Assembly: GCA_045647745.1 (NCBI GenBank)
Contig: JAZRMQ010000049.1
Coordinates: 1-27,357 of the forward strand
Direction: 5' to 3'
Source of the DNA: HGM04593 sp045647745
Lineage (GTDB): Bacteria > Bacteroidota > Bacteroidia > Bacteroidales > Bacteroidaceae
DNA: 27,357 nt
In this document: positions 1-6,904 of the stretch, one piece after another
Numbering within the stretch: the stretch's first letter is position 1
How the letters are laid out: the number at the start of each line of letters is the position of its first letter
Notes under the pieces: model-generated
Told to the model about the DNA's origin: nothing
The model's input: only the letters and a program-made list of their open reading frames with translations
Databases searched by the model: none
Translations under genes and position numbers: made by a program

Positions 1-150
1 TTTTGCTCCTTCTTTTTGGTACTGCATCCATAGCTTTTCTAATCGTGTATTACCTATACCATACTTGGTGTGGATGTAATTGATGGAATAACTATCTTCG
101 AGCATATGCATATATTTTAGCAATGCTGAATAATCGTGTTTTTTACGCAT
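1..150 (-). CDS. Transposase OrfA-type helix-turn-helix protein (partial at window edge)
   Basis: An ATG at 148-150 opens a minus-strand frame that stays open to the window edge (50 residues visible). The product begins MRKKHDYSALLKYMHMLEDS and continues with a Tyr-Ser-Ile-Asn-Tyr-Ile segment and GIGNTRLEKLW, a helix-turn-helix arrangement like the N-terminus of IS3-family OrfA proteins in Bacteroidales. It starts 6 nt inside a 13-bp hairpin belonging to the terminal inverted repeat, which supports its being the first gene of an IS. OrfB and the DDE catalytic part would lie outside the window. Whether the element is intact cannot be judged. Confidence 0.6.
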   Translation of the reverse strand, partial: MRKKHDYSALLKYMHMLEDSYSINYIHTKYGIGNTRLEKLWMQYQKEGAK

Positions 151-191
151 AAAATAAACCCCAAAGTTTTTTGTCCAAACTTTGGGGTTCA
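1..191 (-). mobile_element. Left end of an IS3-like insertion sequence (partial)
   Basis: The element seems to begin at position 191 on the minus strand with TGAACCCCAAAGTTTGGACA, which has the 5'-TG start and the CCCAAAGTTTGGAC-type terminus usual for IS150-group IS3 elements. It runs leftward off the window, so its other end and any target-site duplication cannot be seen. Positions 157-169 and 177-189 form a perfect 13-bp inverted repeat with a 7-nt loop, directly ahead of the transposase start. In an RNA read in from outside, this hairpin would cover the start region; such hairpins are known to protect several ISs from impinging transcription. The IS3 assignment rests on the terminus and the first 50 residues only. 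Confidence 0.6.
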
Positions 192-236
192 CTTCAAGCG
201 CGCTTTTTCATCCTTTTTTATGTGGTTTAAATAATG

Positions 237-1133
237 TTATTTCCCGGCTTTGACATAATTGTTTAATCCACTCCAAGAGCTAGGGCTGCATTGTTGTTCT
301 ACTTTGTTTTCCACTTTGTCTGGAATGTTGCAAAAGAAATCAATGCCTGTAAAGTGCTCAAGGTAATCAATTGAGCATACCTCGGTCTGGCTATAACCAT
401 TGACGTGCTCAAATAATAGTCCTATGCTTTTATAAGTGTTGTTTTTTAGGCATAACAATGCCATAAAATAGTAATCGGGAACGGTGGGGCAACTGCCTAC
501 GGTGCGGTATTCGCCCTCTCTTATTGTGGCTCCTTTGACAACATAGAGTGTGTCGCGGAATTTGTCATTCCACCCCAAGTTTCTTACAAGTATTTCGTTG
601 TTGTACCAAGCACTGCCTTGCCCGTTGAATTTAAAGTACATTGGTGAAATATTGCTGTAGTAGAATGTCTGTTTATTGGCTTCCTTGGAGTAAACTCTGT
701 CCTCGGATGCAACTATATGACCGCGTGCAAAGCCATTTCTGTTAATCTCTTCTTTGGTCATCATTGCAGAGCTGTCTTTTATATCGGGACAGGGTTGGAA
801 TGGGTCGCCTCCATATTCGGTGTTTTTCCAATCGCCTCGATTCCAATTCTTTACACTGTTGCTTGAGTTGAAGTTGAATGCTGTCCAGCGGCAGTGCTTG
901 CGTTTGGGGTTGTGGGCAATGCTATAGGTGATACTCTCCTTGCCGTTGAACGTTGTTGTGTGTGAGAGGAAGATATCGCTCTCTTCGATTCTTGGAATTT
1001 CTATGCGTGTCGCATATTTTGCACTGCCGACATTGGCGTTGGCATTATTGGGGTCGAGCACTTCTGTCCCGCTCCAATCATTGCACGAAACGAGTGTTGT
1101 GAGTGTGAGTATAGCAAGGAGCGCTTTTTTCAT
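237..1133 (-). CDS. DNA/RNA non-specific endonuclease, lipoprotein
   Basis: This 298-residue protein starts with a lipoprotein signal peptide (MKKALLAILTLTTLVSC, lipobox LVSC, lipidated Cys17), so it should be anchored in the envelope. The body matches the ββα-metal NUC1/EndA nuclease family: RGH at 137-139 supplies the general-base His139, and FYYSNISPM (Asn161) with Asn170 and Glu180 gives the Mg-binding helix. The usual DRGH is ARGH here; loss of the leading Asp is common in Bacteroidales members, so activity is likely. It would degrade extracellular DNA or RNA for nutrition. It stands alone between the IS end and the L31 terminator, and no clear promoter was found in its 32-bp upstream gap to that terminator. 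Confidence 0.85.
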   Translation of the reverse strand: MKKALLAILTLTTLVSCNDWSGTEVLDPNNANANVGSAKYATRIEIPRIEESDIFLSHTTTFNGKESITYSIAHNPKRKHCRWTAFNFNSSNSVKNWNRGDWKNTEYGGDPFQPCPDIKDSSAMMTKEEINRNGFARGHIVASEDRVYSKEANKQTFYYSNISPMYFKFNGQGSAWYNNEILVRNLGWNDKFRDTLYVVKGATIREGEYRTVGSCPTVPDYYFMALLCLKNNTYKSIGLLFEHVNGYSQTEVCSIDYLEHFTGIDFFCNIPDKVENKVEQQCSPSSWSGLNNYVKAGK

Positions 1134-1164
1134 AATAATGAGGGTTGTTTGCTTTTTGGCATAA

Positions 1165-1192
1165 AAAAAGGTGTACCGAGATACACCTTTTT
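1165..1192 (-). terminator. Intrinsic terminator after rpmE2
   Basis: An 11-bp perfect stem (1165-1175 with 1182-1192, sequence AAAAAGGTGTA) and a 6-nt loop are followed on the minus strand by a T run. It lies 20 nt after the L31 stop codon and separates that gene from the nuclease gene. Confidence 0.85.
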
Positions 1193-1212
1193 ATATAAAT
1201 TGACGAGTTCGA

Positions 1213-1467
1213 TTACTTCTTCAATGTTTTGCTGTAACGGCTCATAAACTTGTCCACACGACCTGCTGTGTCGACCAACTTTGCCTTACCAGTGTAGAAT
1301 GGGTGAGAAGTGTTAGAGATCTCAAGCTTAATCAATGGATAAGTCTCACCTTCGAATTCGATAGTCTCTCTTGTGTTGCAGGTAGACTGCGAAAGGAAGC
1401 AGTCGCCATTTGACATGTCCTTGAATACAACCGGACGATAAGCTGCGGGATGAATGTCTTTTTTCAT
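1213..1467 (-). CDS. rpmE2: 50S ribosomal protein L31 type B
   Basis: The 84-residue product has the L31 hallmarks: MKKDIHPAAYRPVVFKDMS at the N-terminus, then EGETYPLIKLEISNTSHPFYTGK, then a basic C-terminus with RVDKFMSRY. It lacks the paired zinc-binding cysteines of type A L31, and its length fits the zinc-independent type B form. It works as part of the large ribosomal subunit at the intersubunit bridge. It is monocistronic: a consensus promoter lies 65-95 nt upstream (1532-1562) and a terminator follows the stop. Type B proteins are often induced on zinc limitation, but nothing like a Zur operator was recognised here. Confidence 0.95.
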   Translation of the reverse strand: MKKDIHPAAYRPVVFKDMSNGDCFLSQSTCNTRETIEFEGETYPLIKLEISNTSHPFYTGKAKLVDTAGRVDKFMSRYSKTLKK

Positions 1468-1531
1468 TATTTTATTGTTTTTAAATTATTTATTTGCTTT
1501 CACAAAAATGTGTGCATAACTTTTCGAGGTG

Positions 1532-1562
1532 CAAAGGTAACTCCTTTTAGGCAAACGACAAA
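1532..1562 (-). promoter_or_regulatory. Bacteroidetes-type promoter of rpmE2
   Basis: On the minus strand, TTTG (1562 to 1559) is followed by 19 nt and then TACCTTTG (1539 to 1532), a full match to the TTTG / TAnnTTTG pattern. The predicted start leaves a leader of about 60 nt before the L31 ATG. Confidence 0.75.
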
Positions 1563-1585
1563 ACTTTTTTTGCTCTTTTTTGGTG

Positions 1586-2254
1586 CTATTCGCAAAAAAT
1601 ACTCGAGCCAAGCCTTATGTGTGTGCTGCCGTGCTCTATGGCAATGGGGTGGTCGTCGCTCATTCCTGCCGAGATTATGCAAAATCTCTCGTTGTCGGCA
1701 AAATAGGTCTCCTTTATTTCGTTGAAAAGTTTTTGTGCCTGTGAGAACTCGCTGTGTATCTGTGTCTCGTTGTCGGTGTTGCTTGCCATACACATAATGC
1801 CACGCAACTCAACGTTGTCGAGTTTTTGCCACTCACCGAGTGCAAGCAATTCCTTACATTCTTGTGGCGTGAGCCCGAACTTTGTCTCCTCCTGTGCTAT
1901 ATGAATTTGCAGCAGGCAGGGTATTTTGCGCCCGGCTTTTGCTCCTTGCCTGTTTACCTCGCATAGTAATTTGTAGCTGTCGATACTGTGTATGAGGTGC
2001 ACGAATGGAGCAATGTACTTTACTTTGTTTGTTTGCAGATGCCCGATGAAATGCCAATTGATATCTTTTGGCAGTGCCTCGTGTTTTGCTGTGAGGTCCT
2101 GTGCTTTGCTCTCGCCAAAATCGCGTTGCCCGGCAGTGTATGCGGCCTCAACAGCCTCGACGGGGTGGTATTTTGACACGGCAATGAGTGTCACTCCTTT
2201 TGGCAGGGTGGCTCGTATTGCTTTTATTTTCTCACCTATGCGATTATCCCTCAT
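1586..2254 (-). CDS. YggS/PROSC family pyridoxal-phosphate homeostasis protein
   Basis: The start MRDNRIGEK (ATG at 2252-2254) gives 222 residues, the normal length for the family; a longer frame to 2296 would add unrelated residues inside the upstream gene. LIAVSKYHP carries the Schiff-base lysine (Lys28), and DFGESKAQDL, WHFIGHLQTNKVK, GIMCMASN and GMSDDHPIAIEHGSTHIRLGSSIFG-like C-terminal text (here ending SSIFCE) are the family's PLP-phosphate and barrel motifs. It is a single-domain type III-fold PLP binder that buffers cytosolic PLP and affects amino-acid pools; no enzymatic reaction is established. The ATG overlaps the end of the DUF4494 gene by 11 bp, which suggests translational coupling. 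Confidence 0.92.
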   Translation of the reverse strand: MRDNRIGEKIKAIRATLPKGVTLIAVSKYHPVEAVEAAYTAGQRDFGESKAQDLTAKHEALPKDINWHFIGHLQTNKVKYIAPFVHLIHSIDSYKLLCEVNRQGAKAGRKIPCLLQIHIAQEETKFGLTPQECKELLALGEWQKLDNVELRGIMCMASNTDNETQIHSEFSQAQKLFNEIKETYFADNERFCIISAGMSDDHPIAIEHGSTHIRLGSSIFCE

Positions 2255-2681
2255 AGTGGAAAATATCAACGATAGGGCTTTCGTTGACCGAAGCAAGATT
2301 GTAGTCCATAATGGAATCCTCCATATGCTTGTTGAGGTTCTTTACGGCATTTGTGACATCCTCGGCCTTTACAAGAATTACAACCGATGATTTTTTCTCC
2401 TTTGCCGAAACTTCGTCAATGGTTACCATTGTAATTTTGCACTTGAACCATTTATCGGCTGTTTCGCTCACGCTGTCAACAAGCTCGTTGTATTTTGTAC
2501 GTTCCATCTTGTTGATGTTAAATTCGCCTGTCACCTGTGGCTGCAACTCCTGTGTGATGCGCTTCTCAATCTCGGTGAAGGTAAATCCTTGTACCAAATA
2601 AACCTCGTTGACTTTTGTGTTGAGGCCTTTTTCTCCTGCACGCTCGTATGTTACTTTAACTTCGAACCAACTTTGTACCAT
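2244..2681 (-). CDS. DUF4494 domain-containing protein
   Basis: This 145-residue cytosolic protein begins MVQSWFEVKVTYERAGEKG and continues with the VNEVYLVQGFTFTEIEKRI segment typical of the Bacteroidetes family DUF4494. No signal peptide or membrane segment is present. Its function is unknown. It sits first in a two-gene unit with the YggS-type gene, whose start codon it overlaps; that arrangement hints at co-expression only. The likely -7 element TATCTTTG (2740 to 2733) lies 52 nt upstream, exactly at the edge of the 86-bp repeat. Confidence 0.85.
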   Translation of the reverse strand: MVQSWFEVKVTYERAGEKGLNTKVNEVYLVQGFTFTEIEKRITQELQPQVTGEFNINKMERTKYNELVDSVSETADKWFKCKITMVTIDEVSAKEKKSSVVILVKAEDVTNAVKNLNKHMEDSIMDYNLASVNESPIVDIFHYEG

Positions 2682-2732
2682 AGTTTATGATGTTTTTGTG
2701 TTATTAAAATTGTTGTGGAAAATCCACCCTTG

Positions 2733-2740
2733 CAAAGATA
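2733..2740 (-). promoter_or_regulatory. Probable -7 element ahead of the DUF4494 gene
   Basis: TATCTTTG on the minus strand matches TAnnTTTG fully. No good TTTG lies 19-21 nt upstream; the nearest is CTTG at 22 nt, inside the first 86-bp repeat. So the repeat may supply the upstream part of this promoter. Confidence 0.45.
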
Positions 2741-2750
2741 GTAACAAACG

Positions 2751-2836
2751 AGCGAGAAATATCAAGCTTGCTTGGATATTTTTCAAAGCGAGTGCAGAAA
2801 ATCTTCGAGCTTTAGCTCAAAGATTGCCAAAGGCGA
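2751..2836. repeat. 86-bp hairpin repeat, copy 1
   Basis: The first 60 bases are identical to 2911-2970 and the remaining 26 are diverged. Two hairpins are visible: AAATATC (2757-2763) pairs with GATATTT (2774-2780) around a nested AAGC/GCTT, and AATCTT-C-GAGC pairs with GCTC-A-AAGATT around a TTTA loop. The gap from 2682 to 3003 holds no gene; it consists of the two copies plus a linker that repeats the tail AAAGATTGCCAAAG at 2894-2907. Confidence 0.85.
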
Positions 2837-2910
2837 GTGAAGAAGAAAATAAATTCGTTTGTTTTTTTATTCCGAGCCGCATAAATCTTATTTAAAGATT
2901 GCCAAAGATT

Positions 2911-2996
2911 AGCGAGAAATATCAAGCTTGCTTGGATATTTTTCAAAGCGAGTGCAGAAAATCTTCGAGCGCAAGCTCAAAGATAGCCAACGGCAA
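2911..2996. repeat. 86-bp hairpin repeat, copy 2
   Basis: This is the second copy, offset by 160 bp in direct orientation. The second hairpin keeps its GAGC/GCTC stem, but the loop is GCAA instead of TTTA, so the stem is conserved while the loop varies. It ends 8 bp from the stop codon of the acidic-protein gene and would be part of that gene's 3' transcript. Confidence 0.85.
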
Positions 2997-3003
2997 GCGT
3001 TTT

Positions 3004-3327
3004 TTATGCAAAATATTTCTTTCGGCAGTTATTCAGGCGCAGAACCTTTGTCAGCAGGGTGTACTCCTCATCATCTTCGTCAAATTCATACTCCTCGTCA
3101 ATATAGCCTTCGTCACTGTTCTCCTCGTAGTCATACTCAAGAGTGTCATCATCTTCCTCCACCTCGTCGAAACGTATGCGAAAACCCGAAGGTGTTGCTA
3201 TTTGTTCTCTTCTCGACTCACCAAGTGGCGTAAAGCCTAAAATTTCAAGCTCTTGATAGGGGAGCATTGATTCGCCTGTCTCGCGTGTCAAGGCGTCAAT
3301 TATTTCGCTTAATTCTTTCTCAATCAT
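3004..3327 (-). CDS. Hypothetical acidic protein
   Basis: I do not recognise this 107-residue protein. The N-terminal 35 residues look folded and amphipathic (MIEKELSEIIDALTRETGES). The middle (about residues 53-90) is almost all Asp, Glu and Tyr and is probably disordered. The last 17 residues (LLTKVLRLNNCRKKYFA) are basic. No signal peptide or membrane segment is present. It starts 12 bp after the malic-enzyme stop, so it is most likely the second gene of that operon. A protein-protein or nucleic-acid mimic role is conceivable but unsupported. The reading frame's normal codon use and tight spacing support it as a real gene. Confidence 0.6.
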   Translation of the reverse strand: MIEKELSEIIDALTRETGESMLPYQELEILGFTPLGESRREQIATPSGFRIRFDEVEEDDDTLEYDYEENSDEGYIDEEYEFDEDDEEYTLLTKVLRLNNCRKKYFA

Positions 3328-3339
3328 AATAGGGCTGTT

Positions 3340-4683
3340 TTATATAATATTCTTGCTTTCAACTCTCTGCTTGCCTGTTTTGTGCCTGATATATTCGCGG
3401 GCAAAAAAGTTTTCGCTGTCTACGCGGTTTAGCAAAGTTTGGCTGTATTCGCTGAGCGATGCTATCCTGCGTCGTGCTACGCCGCTCGTCATTGCAGCTT
3501 GAGCAACAGCGACCGAAACGTCGGTTAGCAATCTTTTGTCGCCCGGCTTTGGCAGTATGTATTCGTGCCCGAAGGTGAATGTGCGGCCGTATTGCTCGGC
3601 AATCTCTTTGCTCACGGCTCTTTGTGCTATTGAGGCTATGCTCTTAGCTGCGGCAATCTTCATTGTCTCGTTTATTGTTGTTGATAGGGTGTCGAGTGCT
3701 CCACGGAACAGATAGGGGAACGCTAGTACATTGTTTATTTGATTGGGGTTATCGCTACGCCCGGTGGCTACGATGGCATCGGGGCGCAGGGATTTTGCGC
3801 GTTGATACGATATTTCGGGAACAGGGTTGGCTAGTGCAAATATTATGGGCGACGGCGACATTGATTTTACGTCACTGTCTTCCAGAATATTACCTTTTGA
3901 GAGCCCGATGAAAGCATCGGCGCCTTCTATCGCTTGCGATAGAGTGGTTGCGGTGGTGTCGGTGGCAAAGCGAGCTTTGCTGTCGTCGAGCTCGGCGCGG
4001 TGGGTGCTTATCACTCCTTTGCTGTCGAGCATTATTATCTGTTCCTTGCCGACGCCTATCTCGAGCAACATTGTGGCGCTTGATATTGCTGCAGCTCCGG
4101 CTCCGCAAATAACAATCTTTATGCCTGTTATGCTTTTGCCGCTGACCTCGCAGGCATTGAGTAATGCTGCGGCTATGGTGACGGCTGTCCCGTGTTGGTC
4201 GTCGTGTAGCACCGGAATATCAAGTAGCTCGCGCAACCTTTTTTCAATATAAAAACAGTCGGGTGCTTTGATATCTTCAAGATTTATTCCGCCGAATGTT
4301 GGCGCAAGGGCTTGTATGGTGGCAATGATTTTTTCGGGTTCTTCATCGCTTATCTCAATATCAAAAGCATCAATGTCGGCATAGCTCTTGAACAGCATTG
4401 CCTTGCCTTCCATCACTGGCTTTGATGCAAGAGCACCTTTATTGCCAAGGCCCAGCAGCGAACTGCCGTTGCTGATTACCGCTACCAGATTGCCTTTATT
4501 GGTGTAACGATAGGCCTTCCAACGCTCCTCGCTAATCTCTGCCGCCGGGGCTGCAACTCCCGGAGTATAGGCCATAGATAGCTGTTCGGGGGTGTTGACC
4601 GGCTTGCTGGGGATAATTGTAATTTTGCCCGGCTTTCCTGCACTGTGGTACTCAAGGGCTCTGCTTTTGAAAAAATCGTCCAT
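3340..4683 (-). CDS. Malic enzyme, short form (NAD(P)-dependent)
   Basis: The 447-residue product oxidatively decarboxylates malate to pyruvate, giving NAD(P)H. Motifs in order: AYTPGV with Tyr39, the YTNKGNLVAVISNG core, MEGKA with Lys94, LEDI with metal ligands Glu136 and Asp137, HDDQHGT at 160-166, and the Rossmann loop CGAGAAAISSA near 193-203. Many MaeB proteins in this phylum are about 760 residues with a C-terminal phosphotransacetylase-like domain; that domain is absent here, and the stop is followed at once by another gene. Cofactor preference cannot be read with confidence. It is divergent from the nitroreductase gene across 96 bp. Confidence 0.9.
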   Translation of the reverse strand: MDDFFKSRALEYHSAGKPGKITIIPSKPVNTPEQLSMAYTPGVAAPAAEISEERWKAYRYTNKGNLVAVISNGSSLLGLGNKGALASKPVMEGKAMLFKSYADIDAFDIEISDEEPEKIIATIQALAPTFGGINLEDIKAPDCFYIEKRLRELLDIPVLHDDQHGTAVTIAAALLNACEVSGKSITGIKIVICGAGAAAISSATMLLEIGVGKEQIIMLDSKGVISTHRAELDDSKARFATDTTATTLSQAIEGADAFIGLSKGNILEDSDVKSMSPSPIIFALANPVPEISYQRAKSLRPDAIVATGRSDNPNQINNVLAFPYLFRGALDTLSTTINETMKIAAAKSIASIAQRAVSKEIAEQYGRTFTFGHEYILPKPGDKRLLTDVSVAVAQAAMTSGVARRRIASLSEYSQTLLNRVDSENFFAREYIRHKTGKQRVESKNII

Positions 4684-4730
4684 ATCTTTTTATTATTGTA
4701 ACAAAGGCTGTGGCATTTTGTTTGTACGTC

Positions 4731-4761
4731 TTTGTTGTTTCGCTTTAAATATTTATCTTCG
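4731..4761 (+). promoter_or_regulatory. Promoter of the nitroreductase operon
   Basis: TTTG (4731-4734), a 19-nt spacer, then TATCTTCG (4754-4761), one base off TAnnTTTG. The predicted start site leaves a leader of about 13 nt before the ATG at 4780. Confidence 0.65.
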
Positions 4762-4779
4762 CAGTATAAATGAAAATAT

Positions 4780-5316
4780 ATGGAGAATTTTCTTGAATTG
4801 TTGAAAAAGAGGCGAACCTCGCGTGTGTTCACTGATGAACTTATCGATAAAGAGGCTGTATGCAGTCTTATGAAAGCTGCTCTTATGTCGCCCTCGGGGC
4901 GCAGGATAAATCCGTGGGAGTTTATTCTTGTCGAGGATAAAGCTATGCTGAAGGCTTTGTCGCAAAGCAAGGAGCACGGCGCGGGGCTGATAGAGGGTGC
5001 TGCAATGGCTGTTGTTGTGCTTGCCGATACAACAAAAACAGATGTTTGGATTGAGGATTGCTCCATTGCTACAATAATTCTGCAACTTGCTGCCGAGGAG
5101 TTGGGGCTGGGAAGTTGCTGGGTGCAGATTCGTTGTCGTAAGGATGCCAATGGCAATGTTGCCGAGGATAACGTACGCAATTTGTTGGGTATTCCTGCTC
5201 ATTATGCTGTGCTCTCAATTGTTGCTCTAGGACACAAAGCACGCGAGACACAACCTTTTGACGAGGAGAAGATGCAGTGGGATAAAATACATATTGGAGG
5301 CTTTGGAAACGAATAA
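4780..5316 (+). CDS. Nitroreductase family FMN oxidoreductase
   Basis: The 178-residue product starts MENFLELLKKRRTSRVFTDE, which holds the RR-S-R FMN-phosphate motif of the nitroreductase superfamily. It continues with ALMSPSGRRINPWEFILVED, the substrate and flavin loop, and ends in a GLGSCWVQIR segment and a GIPAHYAVLSIVALGH flavin-contact strand. Length is that of small single-domain members, which act as homodimers with FMN and reduce nitro or quinone groups with NAD(P)H. The physiological substrate cannot be inferred. It leads the plus-strand run with the DUF2520 gene, whose start overlaps its end. Confidence 0.88.
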   Translation: MENFLELLKKRRTSRVFTDELIDKEAVCSLMKAALMSPSGRRINPWEFILVEDKAMLKALSQSKEHGAGLIEGAAMAVVVLADTTKTDVWIEDCSIATIILQLAAEELGLGSCWVQIRCRKDANGNVAEDNVRNLLGIPAHYAVLSIVALGHKARETQPFDEEKMQWDKIHIGGFGNE

Positions 5317-6079
5317 AAAAATAGCGCTTGTAGGTGCCGGGAATATGGCAACGGCAATAGCGCACGCACTAAAAGAGCGTGGCAGTGCGCCTATCGGCGT
5401 GTGGAGCCGCACGCTCGAGTCTGCGGCTCTGCTTGGTGGCAGAGTGGGTTGTGTCTTTACCAATAATCTTGCTTCATTGCCCGCTGCCGACATTATTATA
5501 ATATCTGTTGCCGATAATGCTCTGCGCGATGTGGCTGCTGCTGTGTCACAGCTTTTTCCCAATGCATTGCTGTTGCACACTGCCGGCAGCATACCAATGG
5601 ATGCCTTGCGCAGTGCCGGTGCAACCGCATACGGCGTGCTCTACCCAATGCAGACTGTGAACAAGAACAGTGTTACCTCTCTAGAAAATATCACAACTTT
5701 TATCGAGGGGTGCAACGATGCTGTTACCGGGCAGATAAAAGAGATTGCAGAGCTAATTAGCAAAAAGGTTGTCTATGCCACCAGCGAACAACGTTGCTCG
5801 TTGCACGTTGCGGCCGTGTTTGCTTGCAACTTCCCCAATGCAGTCTACAATATGGCTTTTGAACTATTGCAACGCAATGGCTTGCCGTTCGATGCAATGC
5901 TTCCGCTCATTGATGAGGCTGCGAACAAAGTTCATCGTATGTCTCCGCGCGAGGCGCAGACAGGCCCGGCACGTCGCGGCGACGAGAATGTGATGAATGC
6001 CCATAAGTTAATGCTCGACCCTGAACTTGCTAATATCTATGAAACGTTGAGCAACTATATAATGAAAAGAAGTAAATAA
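5303..6079 (+). CDS. Rossmann-fold DUF2520 protein (pyrroline-5-carboxylate reductase-like)
   Basis: The product has an N-terminal NAD(P)-binding fold (KKIALVGAGNMATAIAHAL, glycine loop GAGNMA) and a helical C-terminal DUF2520 domain with SLHVAAVFACNFPNAVYN and TGPARRGDENVMNAH. Related proteins are F420- or NADP-reductase/ProC-like, but no reaction is established. There is no ATG: TTG at 5303 places the glycine loop 9 residues in, as expected for the fold; TTG at 5294 or 5258 are longer options. All choices overlap the nitroreductase end. It is followed 1 bp later by kdsC, so the three genes are probably one operon. Confidence 0.82.
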   Translation: METNKKIALVGAGNMATAIAHALKERGSAPIGVWSRTLESAALLGGRVGCVFTNNLASLPAADIIIISVADNALRDVAAAVSQLFPNALLLHTAGSIPMDALRSAGATAYGVLYPMQTVNKNSVTSLENITTFIEGCNDAVTGQIKEIAELISKKVVYATSEQRCSLHVAAVFACNFPNAVYNMAFELLQRNGLPFDAMLPLIDEAANKVHRMSPREAQTGPARRGDENVMNAHKLMLDPELANIYETLSNYIMKRSK

Positions 6080-6080
6080 T

Positions 6081-6599
6081 ATGATAAACTACGACCTTAA
6101 AAAGATAAAGGCACTCATTTTTGATGTAGACGGAGTGCTGAGCCGTGAAACAATATCAATGTTTCCTAGTGGCGAGCCTATGCGCACCGTGAATATAAAA
6201 GATGGCTACGCTCTGCAACTTGCTGTTAAAGCCGGCTTTCGCGTTGCCATAATCACCGGGGCGCGCACCGAGGCTGTGAAAGTGCGTTACAACGGTCTTG
6301 GAATAACCGACGTTTATACCGGAGCTTCAATTAAAAAAGATTGCCTCGAAGAACTTATGCTAATGTATGAGCTTTCCCCTGAGGAAATTCTTTATATGGG
6401 CGACGATATTCCCGATTATGAAGTGATGCAAATTGTTGGTCTTCCCGTGTGTCCTGCTGATGCTGCAGTAGAGATTAAAAAACTCTCCAAATATATCTCT
6501 CCCATCAATGGTGGCGAGGGCTGTGGCCGTGATGTAATTGAACAAGTTATGCGTGCGCAGGGGAAGTGGATGGATGAGGCTAATGCATTCGGCTGGTGA
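6081..6599 (+). CDS. kdsC: 3-deoxy-D-manno-octulosonate 8-phosphate phosphatase
   Basis: The 172-residue HAD-family enzyme removes phosphate from KDO-8-phosphate to give KDO for lipopolysaccharide core synthesis in the cytosol. The nucleophile motif is FDVDGVLS (Asp15, Asp17), motif II is ITGART, and the Mg-binding motif is MGDDIPDYEVM; ISPINGGEGCGRDVIE near the end is typical of tetrameric KdsC. It is capless and of normal length. It begins directly after the DUF2520 stop. Maf follows but is separated by 305 bp filled mainly with a repeat pair. Confidence 0.92.
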   Translation: MINYDLKKIKALIFDVDGVLSRETISMFPSGEPMRTVNIKDGYALQLAVKAGFRVAIITGARTEAVKVRYNGLGITDVYTGASIKKDCLEELMLMYELSPEEILYMGDDIPDYEVMQIVGLPVCPADAAVEIKKLSKYISPINGGEGCGRDVIEQVMRAQGKWMDEANAFGW

Positions 6600-6605
6600 T
6601 TTTTT

Positions 6606-6731
6606 TTTTGCTTAACTAAAAAGGTAATAACTGCGTTATGCTCGTTTTTGTAAATGGTCATTTAGGCCTACTAAACTCCCATTTACAAAAAAATCGCAAG
6701 CCTTGTTCTTCCGCTTTTTAATTAAGCAAAA
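6606..6731. repeat. 111-bp intergenic repeat, copy 1, with inverted terminal sequence
   Basis: The core 6621-6731 is repeated at 6739-6849 with only two substitutions (6626 and 6719). Inside are ATAAC-TGC-GTTAT (6627-6639) and a long nested hairpin: TTTTTGTAAATGG (6645-6657) pairs with 6679-6691, enclosing TTTAG-GCCTA-CTAAA (6661-6675). TTTTGCTTAA at 6606-6615 is inverted as TTAAGCAAAA at 6722-6731, so the unit looks like a small MITE-like element. Confidence 0.85.
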
Positions 6732-6738
6732 CATTGCG

Positions 6739-6849
6739 AAGGTGATAACTGCGTTATGCTCGTTTTTGTAAATGGTCATTTAGGCCTACTAAACTCCCAT
6801 TTACAAAAAAATCGCAAGCCTTGTTCTTCCGCTTTTAAATTAAGCAAAA
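6739..6849. repeat. 111-bp intergenic repeat, copy 2
   Basis: Direct copy at an offset of 118 bp. It ends in the same TTAAGCAAAA (6840-6849). The 55 bases from here to the maf start contain only a weak promoter-like TTTG (6867-6870) with AATAGTTG. Confidence 0.85.
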
Positions 6850-6904
6850 TGTTTTTTTATACTGATTTTGCAATAAATAAAATCCCTTGATTAATAGTTG
6901 ATTT

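Noticed and set aside
6606..6849. CRISPR array
   Set aside because: Only two units of 111 bp with no unique spacers of constant length; internal hairpins fit a MITE-like repeat.
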